A stretch of 64,000 bases of DNA from Candidatus Wallbacteria bacterium (GTDB lineage: Bacteria > Muiribacteriota > JAQTZZ01), in NCBI GenBank assembly GCA_028687545.1, contig JAQTZZ010000004.1:95979-159978 (forward strand). Direction: 5' to 3'. This document shows, in pieces, positions 25,073 to 33,973 of this stretch (positions are counted from its first letter, which is position 1; the number at the start of each line of letters is the position of its first letter). The notes beneath the pieces are model-generated. The model was not told the DNA's origin, made no database searches, and was given only the letters and a program-made list of their open reading frames with translations. A program made the position numbers and the translations under genes.

Positions 25073-25498
25073 CTAATACATTTTATCATAATTAACCGGG
25101 TTGTCCTTTTTTTCGATCCAGTAGCTTGAAGCTTTCAGGTCTCGCTTCAAGCTTAGCGGATCGCGGCCAGTGAATCTGGCGATGATCCCCAGCGGAGTGA
25201 CTACGAGGAAAAAAATGAGGGTGAGAATCAGGCGGGAGATCAGCCAGCCGGCTGCCAGGGAAACTGTCATCCAGGCTTGATGGATGCCTGTCAAAGACAG
25301 GGGGGCGAGCAAACCGCAGAGCATCACAAGCATGCTCAGACTCTGGGTTACGATTGCAATTGCCTGATGGTGTCTGAAAAACAGCAGCCCGCTGACTATC
25401 ATCAGGCCGCAGCCGATCAAAAGAGAGAAATTTCTCAGGGATTCGATTGAATTGTCCAGGGATAGAAGTTCCTTCCTGATTTCCTTAATCCAGTTCAT
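25073..25498 (-). CDS. SxtJ-like membrane protein
   Basis: 141 aa with about three membrane helices and a C-terminal polar tail (FTGRDPLSLKRDLKASSYWI). The order 'LRNFSLLIGCGLM', 'HQAWMTVSLAAGWL', 'TPLGIIARFTGRDPL', 'SYW' matches the SxtJ family found next to carbamoyltransferases. I start it at ATG 25498 (GGAG upstream), overlapping the carbamoyltransferase end by 14 nt; an upstream in-frame codon at 25516 is less likely. Function unknown. Confidence 0.82.
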   Translation of the reverse strand: MNWIKEIRKELLSLDNSIESLRNFSLLIGCGLMIVSGLLFFRHHQAIAIVTQSLSMLVMLCGLLAPLSLTGIHQAWMTVSLAAGWLISRLILTLIFFLVVTPLGIIARFTGRDPLSLKRDLKASSYWIEKKDNPVNYDKMY

Positions 25499-27305
25499 AG
25501 ACTGTTCTCCAGTCAAGGTTGTCTAAAAACTCCGGCTGAGATTCCTTGTAAAGCACGAAATTTTCCAGCACCAGCACGTCGATCCCTGAGCGCATGAAGC
25601 ATTTATAAGCATCGAGCGGGGAGCAGACAATGGGTTCCCCGCGCAGATTGAAAGAAGTGTTGATTATCACCGGGCAGCCGGTTTTTTTGAAAAAGGCTGA
25701 AATCAGGGCATAGTAATCCGGATTGTCAAGCCTGTTCACGGTCTGGATCCTGGCGGAATAATCCAGATGAGTTACAGCCGGAATGCTTGACCTCACCGCA
25801 TTCAGTTTGTCGATCCCCAAAAGTTTCTGTTCTGATTCGGTGATCCGACACCGCCTGCCCTGCAGTACATCTGCGGTCAGGAGCATATAGGGGCTTTCCC
25901 GGTCGAGATCAAACCAGTTGGAAGTCTCTTCGGCAAGCACTGAGGGAGCGAAAGGCCGGAATCCTTCCCGAAACTTGATTTTGAGATTCAATTTCTTCTG
26001 CATTTCAGGATTTCTGGAATCTGCGATGATGGAGCGGCTGCCAAGGGAACGCGGGCCGAATTCCATCCTGCCGTTGAACCAGCCGATCACCTTGCCCTGG
26101 ATCAGCTGTTCGGAAATCAGGTCAGGCAGATCATTTCCCGCTGCAACATACGGGAGTTTGCGTTCGTCGAGAAATTTACGGATAAAGTCCTGACTATAGG
26201 CAGGACCGAGGTAGGATCCTTTCTGCAGATCCCCGTTCTTTGCCGGGGCCGGCAGCCCCAGGTAATGATGGTGAGCAAGAAAAGCCGCTCCCAGCGCTCC
26301 GCCGGCATCACCGGCAGCAGGCTGTATCCAGATGTCATCGAAAATACGGGAGCGGAGCAGTTTCCCGTTGGCCACGCAGTTCAGGGCTACGCCGCCTGCG
26401 AGGCAGAGCTGCTTCTCCCTTGTCGATTTTTTGACATGCCTGGCCATCCTCAGCATGATTTCCTCTGTGACTTCCTGGATCGAGCGGGCCAGGTCCATCT
26501 CCCGCTGAGTGATTTCCGCTTCCGGCTGCCTGGGTTTTCCCCCGAAAAGAGAAGCGAATTTAGCGTTTGTCATGGTGAGCCCGCTGCAATAATCAAAATA
26601 TTCCATGTTCAGTCTGAACGAGCCGTCTTCTTTCAGGTCCAGCAGATGATCGTAAATCTGTTTTACAAATTTCGGTTCCCCGAAAGGAGCCAGTCCCATG
26701 ATCTTGTATTCTCCTGAATTCACCTTGAAGCCGCTGAAAAATGTGAAAGCTGAATAAAGGAGCCCCAGGGAATGGGGAAAATGCTGTTCAGACAGGATTT
26801 TCAGGCGGTTGCCTTCGCCGGTCCCGAATGCGCTGCTGGCCCATTCGCCGACCCCGTCCACAGTCAGAAAGGCCGCCCGTTCGAAAGGGGAGGGGAAAAA
26901 CGCGGAAGCCGCGTGTGACTCGTGATGCTCGGCGAAGAGAATCCTTCCGCAGTATCCAGTTTCCCTGCGGATCAGGTCAGACAGCCACAGTTTCTTTGAG
27001 ATCCATGGTGGAATTGAGGTCAGGAATGAAGCTAGTCCGGCGGGAGCGAAGCAGAGGTAAGTTTCCAGCAGCCGTTCAAATTTGACGAACGGTTTGTCGT
27101 AAAACGCGATGGATTCAAGTTCAGCCGGAAGGATGCCGGCTTCAGAAAGGCAGTATTGGATCGCATTTTTCGGGAAATCATGATGATGCTTGATCCGGGT
27201 GAAGCGCTCTTCCTGGGCTGCAGCCACAATCTTTCCGTCAGCCAGCAGGCAGGCGGCAGAATCATGGTAAAATGCGGAAATTCCCAGTATGTATTTATTG
27301 ATCAT
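25485..27305 (-). CDS. O-carbamoyltransferase, NodU/CmcH/TobZ family
   Basis: 606 aa. Carbamoyl phosphate is activated to carbamoyl-adenylate in the YrdC/Kae1-like N-terminal part and the carbamoyl group is moved to a hydroxyl. Seen: GISAFYHDSAACLLADG, AQEERFTRIKHHHDFP, EHHESHAASAFFPSPF with metal-site histidines, LAGGVALNCVANGKL, GRMEFGPRSLGSRSI and the C-terminal FNLRGEPIVCSP. It leads the cassette with SxtJ, DUF5989 and a flippase. No RBS is seen; a dyad and a near-start -10 lie upstream. The acceptor is likely a sugar, by context. Confidence 0.92.
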   Translation of the reverse strand: MINKYILGISAFYHDSAACLLADGKIVAAAQEERFTRIKHHHDFPKNAIQYCLSEAGILPAELESIAFYDKPFVKFERLLETYLCFAPAGLASFLTSIPPWISKKLWLSDLIRRETGYCGRILFAEHHESHAASAFFPSPFERAAFLTVDGVGEWASSAFGTGEGNRLKILSEQHFPHSLGLLYSAFTFFSGFKVNSGEYKIMGLAPFGEPKFVKQIYDHLLDLKEDGSFRLNMEYFDYCSGLTMTNAKFASLFGGKPRQPEAEITQREMDLARSIQEVTEEIMLRMARHVKKSTREKQLCLAGGVALNCVANGKLLRSRIFDDIWIQPAAGDAGGALGAAFLAHHHYLGLPAPAKNGDLQKGSYLGPAYSQDFIRKFLDERKLPYVAAGNDLPDLISEQLIQGKVIGWFNGRMEFGPRSLGSRSIIADSRNPEMQKKLNLKIKFREGFRPFAPSVLAEETSNWFDLDRESPYMLLTADVLQGRRCRITESEQKLLGIDKLNAVRSSIPAVTHLDYSARIQTVNRLDNPDYYALISAFFKKTGCPVIINTSFNLRGEPIVCSPLDAYKCFMRSGIDVLVLENFVLYKESQPEFLDNLDWRTVYELD

Positions 27306-27325
27306 TTGATAAGTAATTTATCAAA
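27303..27325 (-). promoter_or_regulatory. Perfect dyad overlapping the carbamoyltransferase start codon
   Basis: TTTGATAA (27305-27312) and TTATCAAA (27318-27325) form a perfect 8-bp inverted repeat around 5 nt. The last base of the start-codon complement is part of it. On the minus strand the same bases provide TAAATT as a possible -10, with TTGAAT 16 nt upstream, giving a leader of only 2-3 nt. It may be an operator. Confidence 0.4.
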
Positions 27326-27362
27326 ATCAGGCCGGAATTCAAAAGTTTCTCCAATCTGCCAG

Positions 27363-27392
27363 TTGAATTTTCCGACCAGGATGGGATAAAAT
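27363..27392 (+). promoter_or_regulatory. Promoter for kdsA-kdsD-kdsC-argS
   Basis: TTGAAT (27363-27368), an 18-nt spacer and TAAAAT (27387-27392). The predicted start near 27399 leaves a leader of about 33 nt with AAGGGAG before the kdsA start. Confidence 0.5.
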
Positions 27393-27431
27393 TGGTCCTG
27401 CTGATAACACGAAAAGGGAGTTTTGCCGAAG

Positions 27432-28265
27432 GTGCCACTAAAAAAAATTTCAATTTCCACAAAAGTACGGATCGGGATCGGGGAACCGCTGACACTGATT
27501 GCCGGACCCTGTGTGATCGAACCGGATGAATTGATTCTCAGGACTGTGGGACTGGAGCTCAAGAAAATCTGCCAGGATCTGGGGATCAACTTCATTTTCA
27601 AAACTTCATACGACAAGGCTAACCGTTCCGCCGGTGATGCCTATCGGGGACCGGGTCTGGAAAAATCACTGCCCATCCTGGAGAAACTGAAGAAGGAACT
27701 GGAAGTTCCGCTGCTGATAGATATCCATCAGCCGTCTGAAGCGAAAATAATCGCAGCCGTGGCTGATGTACTGCAGATCCCGGCGTTTCTATGCCGCCAG
27801 ACCGACCTGCTTACTGCCGCCGCGGAGACGGGCAAAGTCGTGAATCTCAAAAAAGGGCAATTCCTGGCCCCCTCGGATGTCAGGCATGCGGTGAAAAAAA
27901 TCGAAGCCTGCGGAAACCAGCGGATTCTGCTTACTGAACGGGGCGCAAGTTTCGGCTATCATAACCTGGTAGTGGACATGCGCTCGTTTGAAATCATGAA
28001 AAAAACCGGATATCCAGTGATTTTCGACGCCACACACAGCGTGCAGCTGCCTGGCGCAGGTGAGTCAGGGACCGCAGGTGAACGTGAATACATCCCGCTG
28101 CTCGCGAAAGCAGCCCTGGCTGCAGGAGCCAATGCCCTGTTCATGGAAGTCCATCCCGAACCTGACAAAGCCCTCTGCGACGCATCCAACCAGTTCAGGT
28201 TGAGTGAAATGGATAAGTTGTTAAGAAAACTCACGGAGATATACAGGGTGGTAAACAGTGATTGA
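27432..28265 (+). CDS. kdsA: 3-deoxy-8-phosphooctulonate (Kdo-8-P) synthase, metal-dependent type
   Basis: Condenses PEP with arabinose-5-phosphate to Kdo-8-phosphate for LPS inner core. Seen: LIAGPCVIE, FKTSYDKANRS, PAFLCRQTDLL, KKGQFLAP, LTERGASFGY, DATHSVQLPG, MEVHPEPDKALCDA. The Cys in GPC replaces the Asn of the E. coli GMN motif, which marks the metal-dependent class. The start is either GTG 27432 (277 aa, AAGGGAG 11 nt away) or TTG 27423 (spacing too short). It is followed by kdsD with an 8-nt overlap. Confidence 0.94.
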   Translation: MPLKKISISTKVRIGIGEPLTLIAGPCVIEPDELILRTVGLELKKICQDLGINFIFKTSYDKANRSAGDAYRGPGLEKSLPILEKLKKELEVPLLIDIHQPSEAKIIAAVADVLQIPAFLCRQTDLLTAAAETGKVVNLKKGQFLAPSDVRHAVKKIEACGNQRILLTERGASFGYHNLVVDMRSFEIMKKTGYPVIFDATHSVQLPGAGESGTAGEREYIPLLAKAALAAGANALFMEVHPEPDKALCDASNQFRLSEMDKLLRKLTEIYRVVNSD

Positions 28266-29223
28266 GCTGGCAAAATCAGTACTGGAAAGCGAATCGCAGG
28301 CCATTCTGCGGCTACGCGGTTTCCTGGACGGCAGATTCAATGAAGCGGTCAAAATGATCGACGGATGTGAGGGCACCCTGATCGTCTCTGGAATGGGGAA
28401 ATCAGGATTAATCGGCCGCAAGATATCTGCAACCTTCGCGTCCCTGGGAGTTTCTTCGGCTTTCATGCACCCCGCCGAAGCCATTCATGGCGACCTGGGA
28501 ATGATCCGTGAGAAAGACGTGATCCTGGCGCTTTCCAACAGCGGAGAGACACAGGAAGTGATCCGGCTGGTGCCTTTCATCCGCAGACTTGGCGGCAGAA
28601 TCATCTCGCTGGTCGGCAATCTGGATTCATTTCTTTCCAGAAATTCGGATCTGGCGATTTACTGCGGCGTGGAAAAGGAAGCCTGCCCGCTCAATCTGGC
28701 GCCCACTTCATCCACTACCGCCATGCTGGCCATGGGTGACGCCCTGGCGATCGCAGTGGCACGGGTCAGAAACGTCCAGGAGCAGGATTTCGCCAAGTTC
28801 CATCCAGGCGGAAGCCTGGGCCAGAAACTGCTGAACCGGGTGCGCGATGTGATGCATACAGGTGACCGCATACCACGCGTAAAATCCAGTCAGCCCCTCT
28901 CTGATGCGCTGATTGAGATAACCAACAAAGGTTTCGGATTCACGCTGGTGACTGAAGGAGCGGATCTTCTGGCTGGAATTCTCACTGACGGCGACCTCCG
29001 GCGCATCCTGCAGAGCGGAAAATTCGAACTGTCAATGCCGGTTTCCGGATACATGTCCAGAAAACCCAAGAGTATCAAAGGTGAAACTCTGATCGCAGAC
29101 GCCCTGGAGATGATGGAAAAGTTTTCCATCACTGCCCTGGTCGTTGTCGAGAGAGACACTCCGGAAGGGATAGTGCACCTGCACGACCTGCTGGGGCGGG
29201 GGAATATCAGGATTGAATTGTAA
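28258..29223 (+). CDS. kdsD: Arabinose-5-phosphate isomerase
   Basis: Converts ribulose-5-phosphate to arabinose-5-phosphate, the substrate of KdsA. It is 321 aa: an N-terminal SIS domain (VSGMGKSGLIGRKISATFAS, LSNSGETQEVI, APTSSTTAMLAMGDALAIA) and two CBS domains from about 205 to the end (VRDVMHTGDRIP, AGILTDGDLRRIL, SGYMSRKPKSI). It starts at GTG 28258 with AGGGTGG upstream and overlaps kdsA. Confidence 0.94.
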   Translation: MIELAKSVLESESQAILRLRGFLDGRFNEAVKMIDGCEGTLIVSGMGKSGLIGRKISATFASLGVSSAFMHPAEAIHGDLGMIREKDVILALSNSGETQEVIRLVPFIRRLGGRIISLVGNLDSFLSRNSDLAIYCGVEKEACPLNLAPTSSTTAMLAMGDALAIAVARVRNVQEQDFAKFHPGGSLGQKLLNRVRDVMHTGDRIPRVKSSQPLSDALIEITNKGFGFTLVTEGADLLAGILTDGDLRRILQSGKFELSMPVSGYMSRKPKSIKGETLIADALEMMEKFSITALVVVERDTPEGIVHLHDLLGRGNIRIEL

Positions 29224-29239
29224 AATGTAAAGGTGGAGA

Positions 29240-29794
29240 ATGAAGCCTTCCGGCATGGCAGCAAAATACAAGAAAATCAAAGCCCTGATTCTGGATGTGG
29301 ACGGGGTTCTCACGGACGGATTACTGTATTTCAGCGATGCCGGTGAGTCGTTCAAGGCTTTCAACGTTCAGGACGGGCTCGGCATAGCAGTCTGGCGCTC
29401 AGCCGGATACAAAGTTTTCATCATCACCGGAAGAAAATCCCGGATCGTCAAGCGCAGAGCGGATGATCTTCAGATCGACGGAGTATTCCAGGGTGTCGGC
29501 AACAAACTGGAAGCACTCAAACTGATCTGCCGGCAGCACGAACTCAACCTTCAGGAACTCGCCTATGTCGGAGACGATCTGAATGACCTGTCTGCCCTCC
29601 TCTGCTGCGGCGTCTCGCTGGCCCCGCGCCAGGCTGTCCCGGAAGTCAAAAACCGTGTGGATCATGTGCTGGCCCGTGCAGGCGGGTCTGGAGCCGTACG
29701 CGAAGCCATCGAGCTGATTCTGAAAAAAAAGGGAACCTGGGACAAAGTGCTGGAGCATTTTGAAACCGGGCCGGAAGAGAGGACTGGGAAGTGA
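29240..29794 (+). CDS. kdsC: Kdo-8-phosphate phosphatase (HAD family, C0 type)
   Basis: Removes phosphate from Kdo-8-P. It is 184 aa. HAD motif I is D19 and D21 in ILDVDGVLTDG, motif II is FIITGR, and motif IV is YVGDDLNDL. The lack of a cap domain and the following VPEVKNRVDHVLARAGGSGAVRE block are typical of KdsC. The ATG at 29240 has AAGG 6 nt upstream. It completes the three-step Kdo module; kdsB and waaA are outside the window. Confidence 0.93.
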   Translation: MKPSGMAAKYKKIKALILDVDGVLTDGLLYFSDAGESFKAFNVQDGLGIAVWRSAGYKVFIITGRKSRIVKRRADDLQIDGVFQGVGNKLEALKLICRQHELNLQELAYVGDDLNDLSALLCCGVSLAPRQAVPEVKNRVDHVLARAGGSGAVREAIELILKKKGTWDKVLEHFETGPEERTGK

Positions 29795-31479
29795 TCGATC
29801 TGCTGACTGAAATATACGGCTGTTTGATTAAACAGCTCCCCCCAGGGCTTGACCCTGCCGTGATCTGTGAAATACCCAAGGCTGAGTTCGGAGATCTGGC
29901 AATCCCATGCTTCGTGATGGCCAGAGAACAGAAAAGAAAACCTCAGGAAATAGCTCAGGATCTGATGTCCAGAATGACGACCGATCCCGATATTATGAAT
30001 TTATGCACCCTGTCCGTTTCCGGCGGATACTTGAATTTCCGTTTTAACGATCTCGTACTTTCCAGGGCGATGATGGAGCAGAACAGGCGTGGCACTGAAA
30101 TAGGTTTTCTGCCACAGAACGGGCAGCGGGTGGTGATCGATTTTTCCTCACCCAATATTGCCAAGCCTTTCAGTATCGGGCATCTCCGCTCCACTTCGAT
30201 CGGCAACTCCCTTTCCAGGATAATGACTGCTTCCGGATATGAGGTGATAGGAATCAACCATCTCGGGGACTGGGGAACTCAATTCGGCAAGATGATCTGG
30301 GCCTTTCGCAGATGGGGCGACGGGCAAAGACTGGAAACAGAGGGAATCAGATATCTGCTCGAACTTTATGTTAAATTCCATTCAGAAGCCGAACTGGATA
30401 CCTCGCTTGAAGAAGGAGCCAGGGAAGAATTCAGGAAACTCGAAAACAATGATCCGGATAACCGGATGCTCTGGAAAAAATTCATTGAGATCTCGCTTTC
30501 CGAATTCAGGCGCATCTATCAGCGGCTGGGGGTTGAATTCAGCTATTATCTCGGCGAGAGTTTCTATGAGGACAAACTCGCTTCAACAGTGCACAGGCTC
30601 GAGGAGCAGGGAATCCTGGTAGAAAGCGAGGGCGCCCTGGTGGTGATGCTGGACGACAAGAATCTGCCGCCGGCCCTGATTAAAAAGAGCGACGGGACCA
30701 CTCTCTATCTTACCCGCGACCTGGCTTCAGCGCTTTACAGGCACGAATTTCTGCAGGCCGACAAACTGGTCTATGTGGTTGGTTCAGAGCAGAAGATGCA
30801 TTTTCAGCAACTCAAAGAAGTGATCAGGAAGCTTGGCTGCGACTGGGCCGATCAGGTGGTGCATGTAGACTTCGGACTGTTCCGCTTTGCCGGGGAAAAA
30901 ATGTCCACCCGCAAAGGCAATGTGATCTTCATGGACGAAGTGATGAATGAAGCGAAGGAAACAGTGCTTCAAATAATAGAGGAAAAAAATCCGAATCTTC
31001 CTGACAAAGAGGAGATCGCCGAATCAGTCGGTACTGGAGCGATCATCTTCGGCGACCTGGTCAACGAGCGGATCAAGAATGTGGTGTTCACCTGGGAGAA
31101 AATGCTGAATTTTGAAGGCGAGACCGGTCCTTACGTCCAGTATGCCCAGGCACGCTGCCGGAGCATTCTGAGAAAGGCCGGCACCTTCGAGAAGGGTGTG
31201 CTGCCTGATCAAATCAATGAATACGAACGGGAACTGTTAAGAGAGATTTTTCTATATACTTTAAAAATCAGCAAGGCTGCCCTGCATTACAAGCCCCACT
31301 TCATCGCAGAGGCCGTGATCCTGATCTCCAGAGCCCTGAATCGATTTTATGCCAACTGCCCTGTAATCAAATCAGAAGGCAGATCACGCGATTTCAGGCT
31401 GGAACTGATCGAACTGACTGCGAATGCTCTCAAGGGCGGGTTGTATCTTTTAGGCATCAGGGCTCCGGAAGAAATGTAG
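29791..31479 (+). CDS. argS: Arginyl-tRNA synthetase
   Basis: 562-aa class I synthetase. The HIGH motif reads SIGH in SPNIAKPFSIGHLRST; the first His is replaced, as in a subset of bacterial ArgRS that includes Bacillus types. The KMSKS loop is GEKMSTRKGNV. The N-terminal Add-1 domain and the C-terminal anticodon-binding domain (YVQYAQARCRSILRKAG onward) are both present, and the chain ends in the normal M. It starts at GTG 29791 overlapping the kdsC stop (GTGA). Being last in the Kdo operon links its level to envelope genes. Confidence 0.96.
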   Translation: MIDLLTEIYGCLIKQLPPGLDPAVICEIPKAEFGDLAIPCFVMAREQKRKPQEIAQDLMSRMTTDPDIMNLCTLSVSGGYLNFRFNDLVLSRAMMEQNRRGTEIGFLPQNGQRVVIDFSSPNIAKPFSIGHLRSTSIGNSLSRIMTASGYEVIGINHLGDWGTQFGKMIWAFRRWGDGQRLETEGIRYLLELYVKFHSEAELDTSLEEGAREEFRKLENNDPDNRMLWKKFIEISLSEFRRIYQRLGVEFSYYLGESFYEDKLASTVHRLEEQGILVESEGALVVMLDDKNLPPALIKKSDGTTLYLTRDLASALYRHEFLQADKLVYVVGSEQKMHFQQLKEVIRKLGCDWADQVVHVDFGLFRFAGEKMSTRKGNVIFMDEVMNEAKETVLQIIEEKNPNLPDKEEIAESVGTGAIIFGDLVNERIKNVVFTWEKMLNFEGETGPYVQYAQARCRSILRKAGTFEKGVLPDQINEYERELLREIFLYTLKISKAALHYKPHFIAEAVILISRALNRFYANCPVIKSEGRSRDFRLELIELTANALKGGLYLLGIRAPEEM

Positions 31480-31582
31480 CAGGCTGTTGAAAAACGCCCA
31501 TTTGCTTCGTTGTTTAGAGGCTCTTACAAATTGTTTGTTAGAGCCTCTTATGTCTTGCATCTGGTCGTTTTTGAGCAGCCTG
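31480..31582 (+). repeat. 103-bp nested palindromic element between convergent argS and psd
   Basis: The outer arms, 31480-31496 and 31566-31582 (ends CAGGCTG and CAGCCTG), match at 15 of 17 bases. An inner hairpin pairs 31516-31530 with 31534-31548 at 14 of 15 bases around TTG. The ends resemble the CAGGCTGTTGAAAAA-type intergenic repeats of many bacteria. It starts at the last base of the argS stop codon and can act as a two-way terminator or RNA stabiliser. No gene lies inside. Confidence 0.75.
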
Positions 31583-31600
31583 TCTATGAAATGACTTAAA

Positions 31601-32224
31601 TTACTTGGTTTCCGCTTGAACAGCGACCGGGGTCAGGCCGGCCCTGACATGTTCCCCTTCGAACACGACCAGGGAAAAATGCTTGGGCACTGTCAGCTGG
31701 CAGCCTGAACCGAATTTGATCATCCCGATTTTCTGCCCCTGGCGGATTTCTTCACCCTGGCTTACCCAGCAGACTATCTTGCGGGCGAGGATTCCGGAGA
31801 TCTGCCTGACAGTAATGGAAAAATTTTCGTTCTTGATCACTGTAGTGTTACTCTCATTCTGTTCGAGAGCTTCCTTTTTAAAGGCCGGCAGGCATTTTCC
31901 AGGGACATAGTTTAAGGATTCGACCTGGCCTCTGCAGGGAGCGCGGTTGATGTGCACATCGAACGGGGACATGAAAATGTGCACCAGCCAGCCGTCATCC
32001 TGCTCTTTGATCATTGTGATTCTGCCGTCAGCCGGGGAGTAAAGGATATTGTCGTCTGCAAGGGTTTTGCGTTTGGGATCGCGGAAAAAATACAGAATGA
32101 AGATGGCGATCAGCCCAAAGATATTTCTGAAAATAAGGCTGAGCCTGGATTTTCCGAAAGCGGACAGGAACAGGAATCCCGCAATCAGAGGCAGGGAAAG
32201 TTTGATCCCTTCGCGGTTGATCAT
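31601..32224 (-). CDS. psd: Phosphatidylserine decarboxylase, short proenzyme type
   Basis: Makes phosphatidylethanolamine from phosphatidylserine. It is 207 aa, with two N-terminal membrane segments, the block SPADGRI, the active-site histidine block [13 protein letters not shown], and the self-cleavage site FGSG with G172-S173 giving the pyruvoyl group. The short length and FGS in place of LGST place it in the short PSD group. It starts at ATG 32224, overlapping serS by 4 nt. No pssA is adjacent. Confidence 0.92.
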   Translation of the reverse strand: MINREGIKLSLPLIAGFLFLSAFGKSRLSLIFRNIFGLIAIFILYFFRDPKRKTLADDNILYSPADGRITMIKEQDDGWLVHIFMSPFDVHINRAPCRGQVESLNYVPGKCLPAFKKEALEQNESNTTVIKNENFSITVRQISGILARKIVCWVSQGEEIRQGQKIGMIKFGSGCQLTVPKHFSLVVFEGEHVRAGLTPVAVQAETK

Positions 32225-33549
32225 CGCTGCCTCTTGATCAGGTCTTTGCCAAGATACGGCCTTAAAACTTCAGGGACTGAGATCGATCCGTCTTCCTGCT
32301 GGAAGTTTTCCATCACTGCGATCAGGGTACGGCCGACGGCCAGTCCGGATCCATTGAGAGTATGCACGAATTCCAGCTTTCCGGTGGATTCCCTGCGGAA
32401 GCGGATATTGGCGCGCCTGGCCTGGAAGTCGCCGAAATTGCTGCAGGACGAGATTTCACGGAAGCGTTTTTCTGAAGGCAGCCAGACTTCGATGTCATAG
32501 CATTTCTCCGCGGAAAACCCCATGTCGCGCGAGCAGAGCAGAGAAACTCTGTAAGGGATCTGGAGCTTTCTGAGTATTTCCTCTGCATCGCTGAGCAGGC
32601 TTTGATGCTCTTCTTCGGATTTTTCAGGCAGGGTGAACTTGACCAGTTCCACTTTATTGAACTGATGCTGCCTGATCAGGCCCTTCATATCTTTGCCATA
32701 TGAACCTGCTTCGCTTCTGAAGCACGGAGTATAGGCGCAGTATCTGATCGGAAGCTGCGAACCTTCCAGAATTTCATCGCGGTGGAAATTGGTGACCGGC
32801 ACTTCCGCCGTGGGAGCGAGATAGAGATCCCATTTTTCGCATTTGAAGGCATCCTCCGCAAATTTCGGCAGCTGGCCTGTGCCGAACATCGATGAACCGT
32901 TGATGAGGAACGGTGGCAGGGTAAGGCGATAGCCTTTGCTCATCTGCTGGTCGAGCATGAAGCGCATCAGCGACCATTCCAGCAGCGCCAGATCGTCGAA
33001 CAGGATGGAAAAACGGGAGCCTGAAATCTTGCCGGCCCGGTCAAAATCCATCATGCCGAGCTTTCCGCCCAGTTCATAGTGGGGCAGGGGCTCGAATTGA
33101 AAGACTGCAGGCGTGCCATGGCTCCTGACGATCTGATTGAAAGACTCGTCGTCGCCTGGTGGAACGTCCGCAGCTGGAATGTTTGGGGTGCTCACCAGCA
33201 GGGTGTTAAGATTCTCCTCAGTCACCCGCAGCTCATCGGTTTTCTGTTTTTCCTCTTCACCCAGTCCCTGCATTTTCCCTATGATCGGAGCAGTGTCGCG
33301 TCCTTCTTTCTTGCACTTTCCGATTTCCTTGCTGGCCTCGTTTTTCAAGCGCTTGATCTCTTCCACCCTGTAGAGAAGGTCGCGCCTTTTTTTGTCCAGA
33401 TCCATGATCAATTCAAGCAGCGGGACCTTGATTTCAGGTGCAAGCGAGAGAGCTTCAGCGACCGGGATTTTCTCTTCATACAGGCCACGCTTGAGCCAGC
33501 CCAGCTTGAAACGCTCGGGGTTTTCCCTGATATCTTTGAAAGAATGCAT
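32221..33549 (-). CDS. serS: Seryl-tRNA synthetase
   Basis: 442-aa class II synthetase. An N-terminal coiled-coil arm (residues about 30-105) binds tRNA-Ser. The catalytic blocks are [66 protein letters not shown] and [14 protein letters not shown] start it at ATG 33549 (AGAGG upstream); a longer in-frame reading to 33696 adds 49 unlike residues that run into the intergenic repeat. It is cotranscribed with psd. Confidence 0.96.
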   Translation of the reverse strand: MHSFKDIRENPERFKLGWLKRGLYEEKIPVAEALSLAPEIKVPLLELIMDLDKKRRDLLYRVEEIKRLKNEASKEIGKCKKEGRDTAPIIGKMQGLGEEEKQKTDELRVTEENLNTLLVSTPNIPAADVPPGDDESFNQIVRSHGTPAVFQFEPLPHYELGGKLGMMDFDRAGKISGSRFSILFDDLALLEWSLMRFMLDQQMSKGYRLTLPPFLINGSSMFGTGQLPKFAEDAFKCEKWDLYLAPTAEVPVTNFHRDEILEGSQLPIRYCAYTPCFRSEAGSYGKDMKGLIRQHQFNKVELVKFTLPEKSEEEHQSLLSDAEEILRKLQIPYRVSLLCSRDMGFSAEKCYDIEVWLPSEKRFREISSCSNFGDFQARRANIRFRRESTGKLEFVHTLNGSGLAVGRTLIAVMENFQQEDGSISVPEVLRPYLGKDLIKRQR

Positions 33550-33635
33550 GGCAGACCTCTTTACAGTAATTAAGATAATCTTACCAGACCAGGCGAAATG
33601 GAAGCAACTGTGGCAAACAGAAGTGAACAGTGAAT

Positions 33636-33967
33636 AGTGATCGGTGATTAGTACGGAATATCTTTTCCATTCACTAATCACTAGAGCCCATTTCATAAGT
33701 CTGCATCAGTCGCGTTCGGAGCTCCAAGGTTCAAAAGCTAGGCGCGGTGAGGAAGGAAATGTGGTGCATTTACGACGAGCCGCAACGAAGCTTTTGAATT
33801 TTGCAGCCCGAACCCGGAGGGTTGCCAGCACCAGACTGCGCATTTCTTCGTTATCCGGTCTTGATGATGCGCCGCATCAACTGCGACCGGATGGCCTCGA
33901 ACTGCTTGTCTGTGCAAGGCAACGCGACGATGCAGACTTATGAAATGAGCTCTAATCACCAGTCACT
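33636..33967 (+). repeat. Intergenic GTGATTAGT palindrome, split by a MITE-like insertion
   Basis: The left arm is 33636-33652 (AGTGATCGGTGATTAGT). The right arm is in two pieces: 33673-33681 (ACTAATCAC) and 33960-33967 (CAGTCACT). Joined, the right arm is complementary to the left at 15 of 17 bases. The left part is preceded by related words (AAGTGAACAGTGAATAG, 33621-33637). The element at 33682-33953 interrupts the right arm. Confidence 0.65.
33682..33953. mobile_element. MITE-like non-autonomous element with 33-34-bp terminal inverted repeats
   Basis: The left terminus 33683-33716 and right terminus 33921-33953 are inverted copies with one mismatch and one indel (ends AGAGC.CATTTCATAAG). 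AATCAC flanks both sides (33676-33681, 33954-33959), which fits a 6-bp target duplication. The interior of about 200 bp has no credible gene; short open frames in it come from the inverted ends. No transposase of matching type is in the window, so it would move in trans. Confidence 0.75.
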
Positions 33968-33973
33968 TCTCGT

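Noticed and set aside
29906..29960. Loss of function of ArgRS because the HIGH motif reads SIGH
   Set aside because: The same replacement occurs in functional bacterial ArgRS subsets, and the KMSKS loop and both end domains are intact.
33550..33681. N-terminal extension of serS by 49 residues to 33696
   Set aside because: The added residues are not synthetase-like, run into the intergenic palindrome, and the ATG at 33549 has a proper RBS and the family N-terminus.
33621..33700. CRISPR-like array in the short-word repeats
   Set aside because: Words are degenerate, of uneven length and partly inverted; there are no spacers of constant size and no cas genes.
33738..33959. Short protein genes inside the MITE-like element
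   Set aside because: Similar RAHFISL strings appear on both strands only because the terminal repeats are inverted; no RBS or transposase motif.
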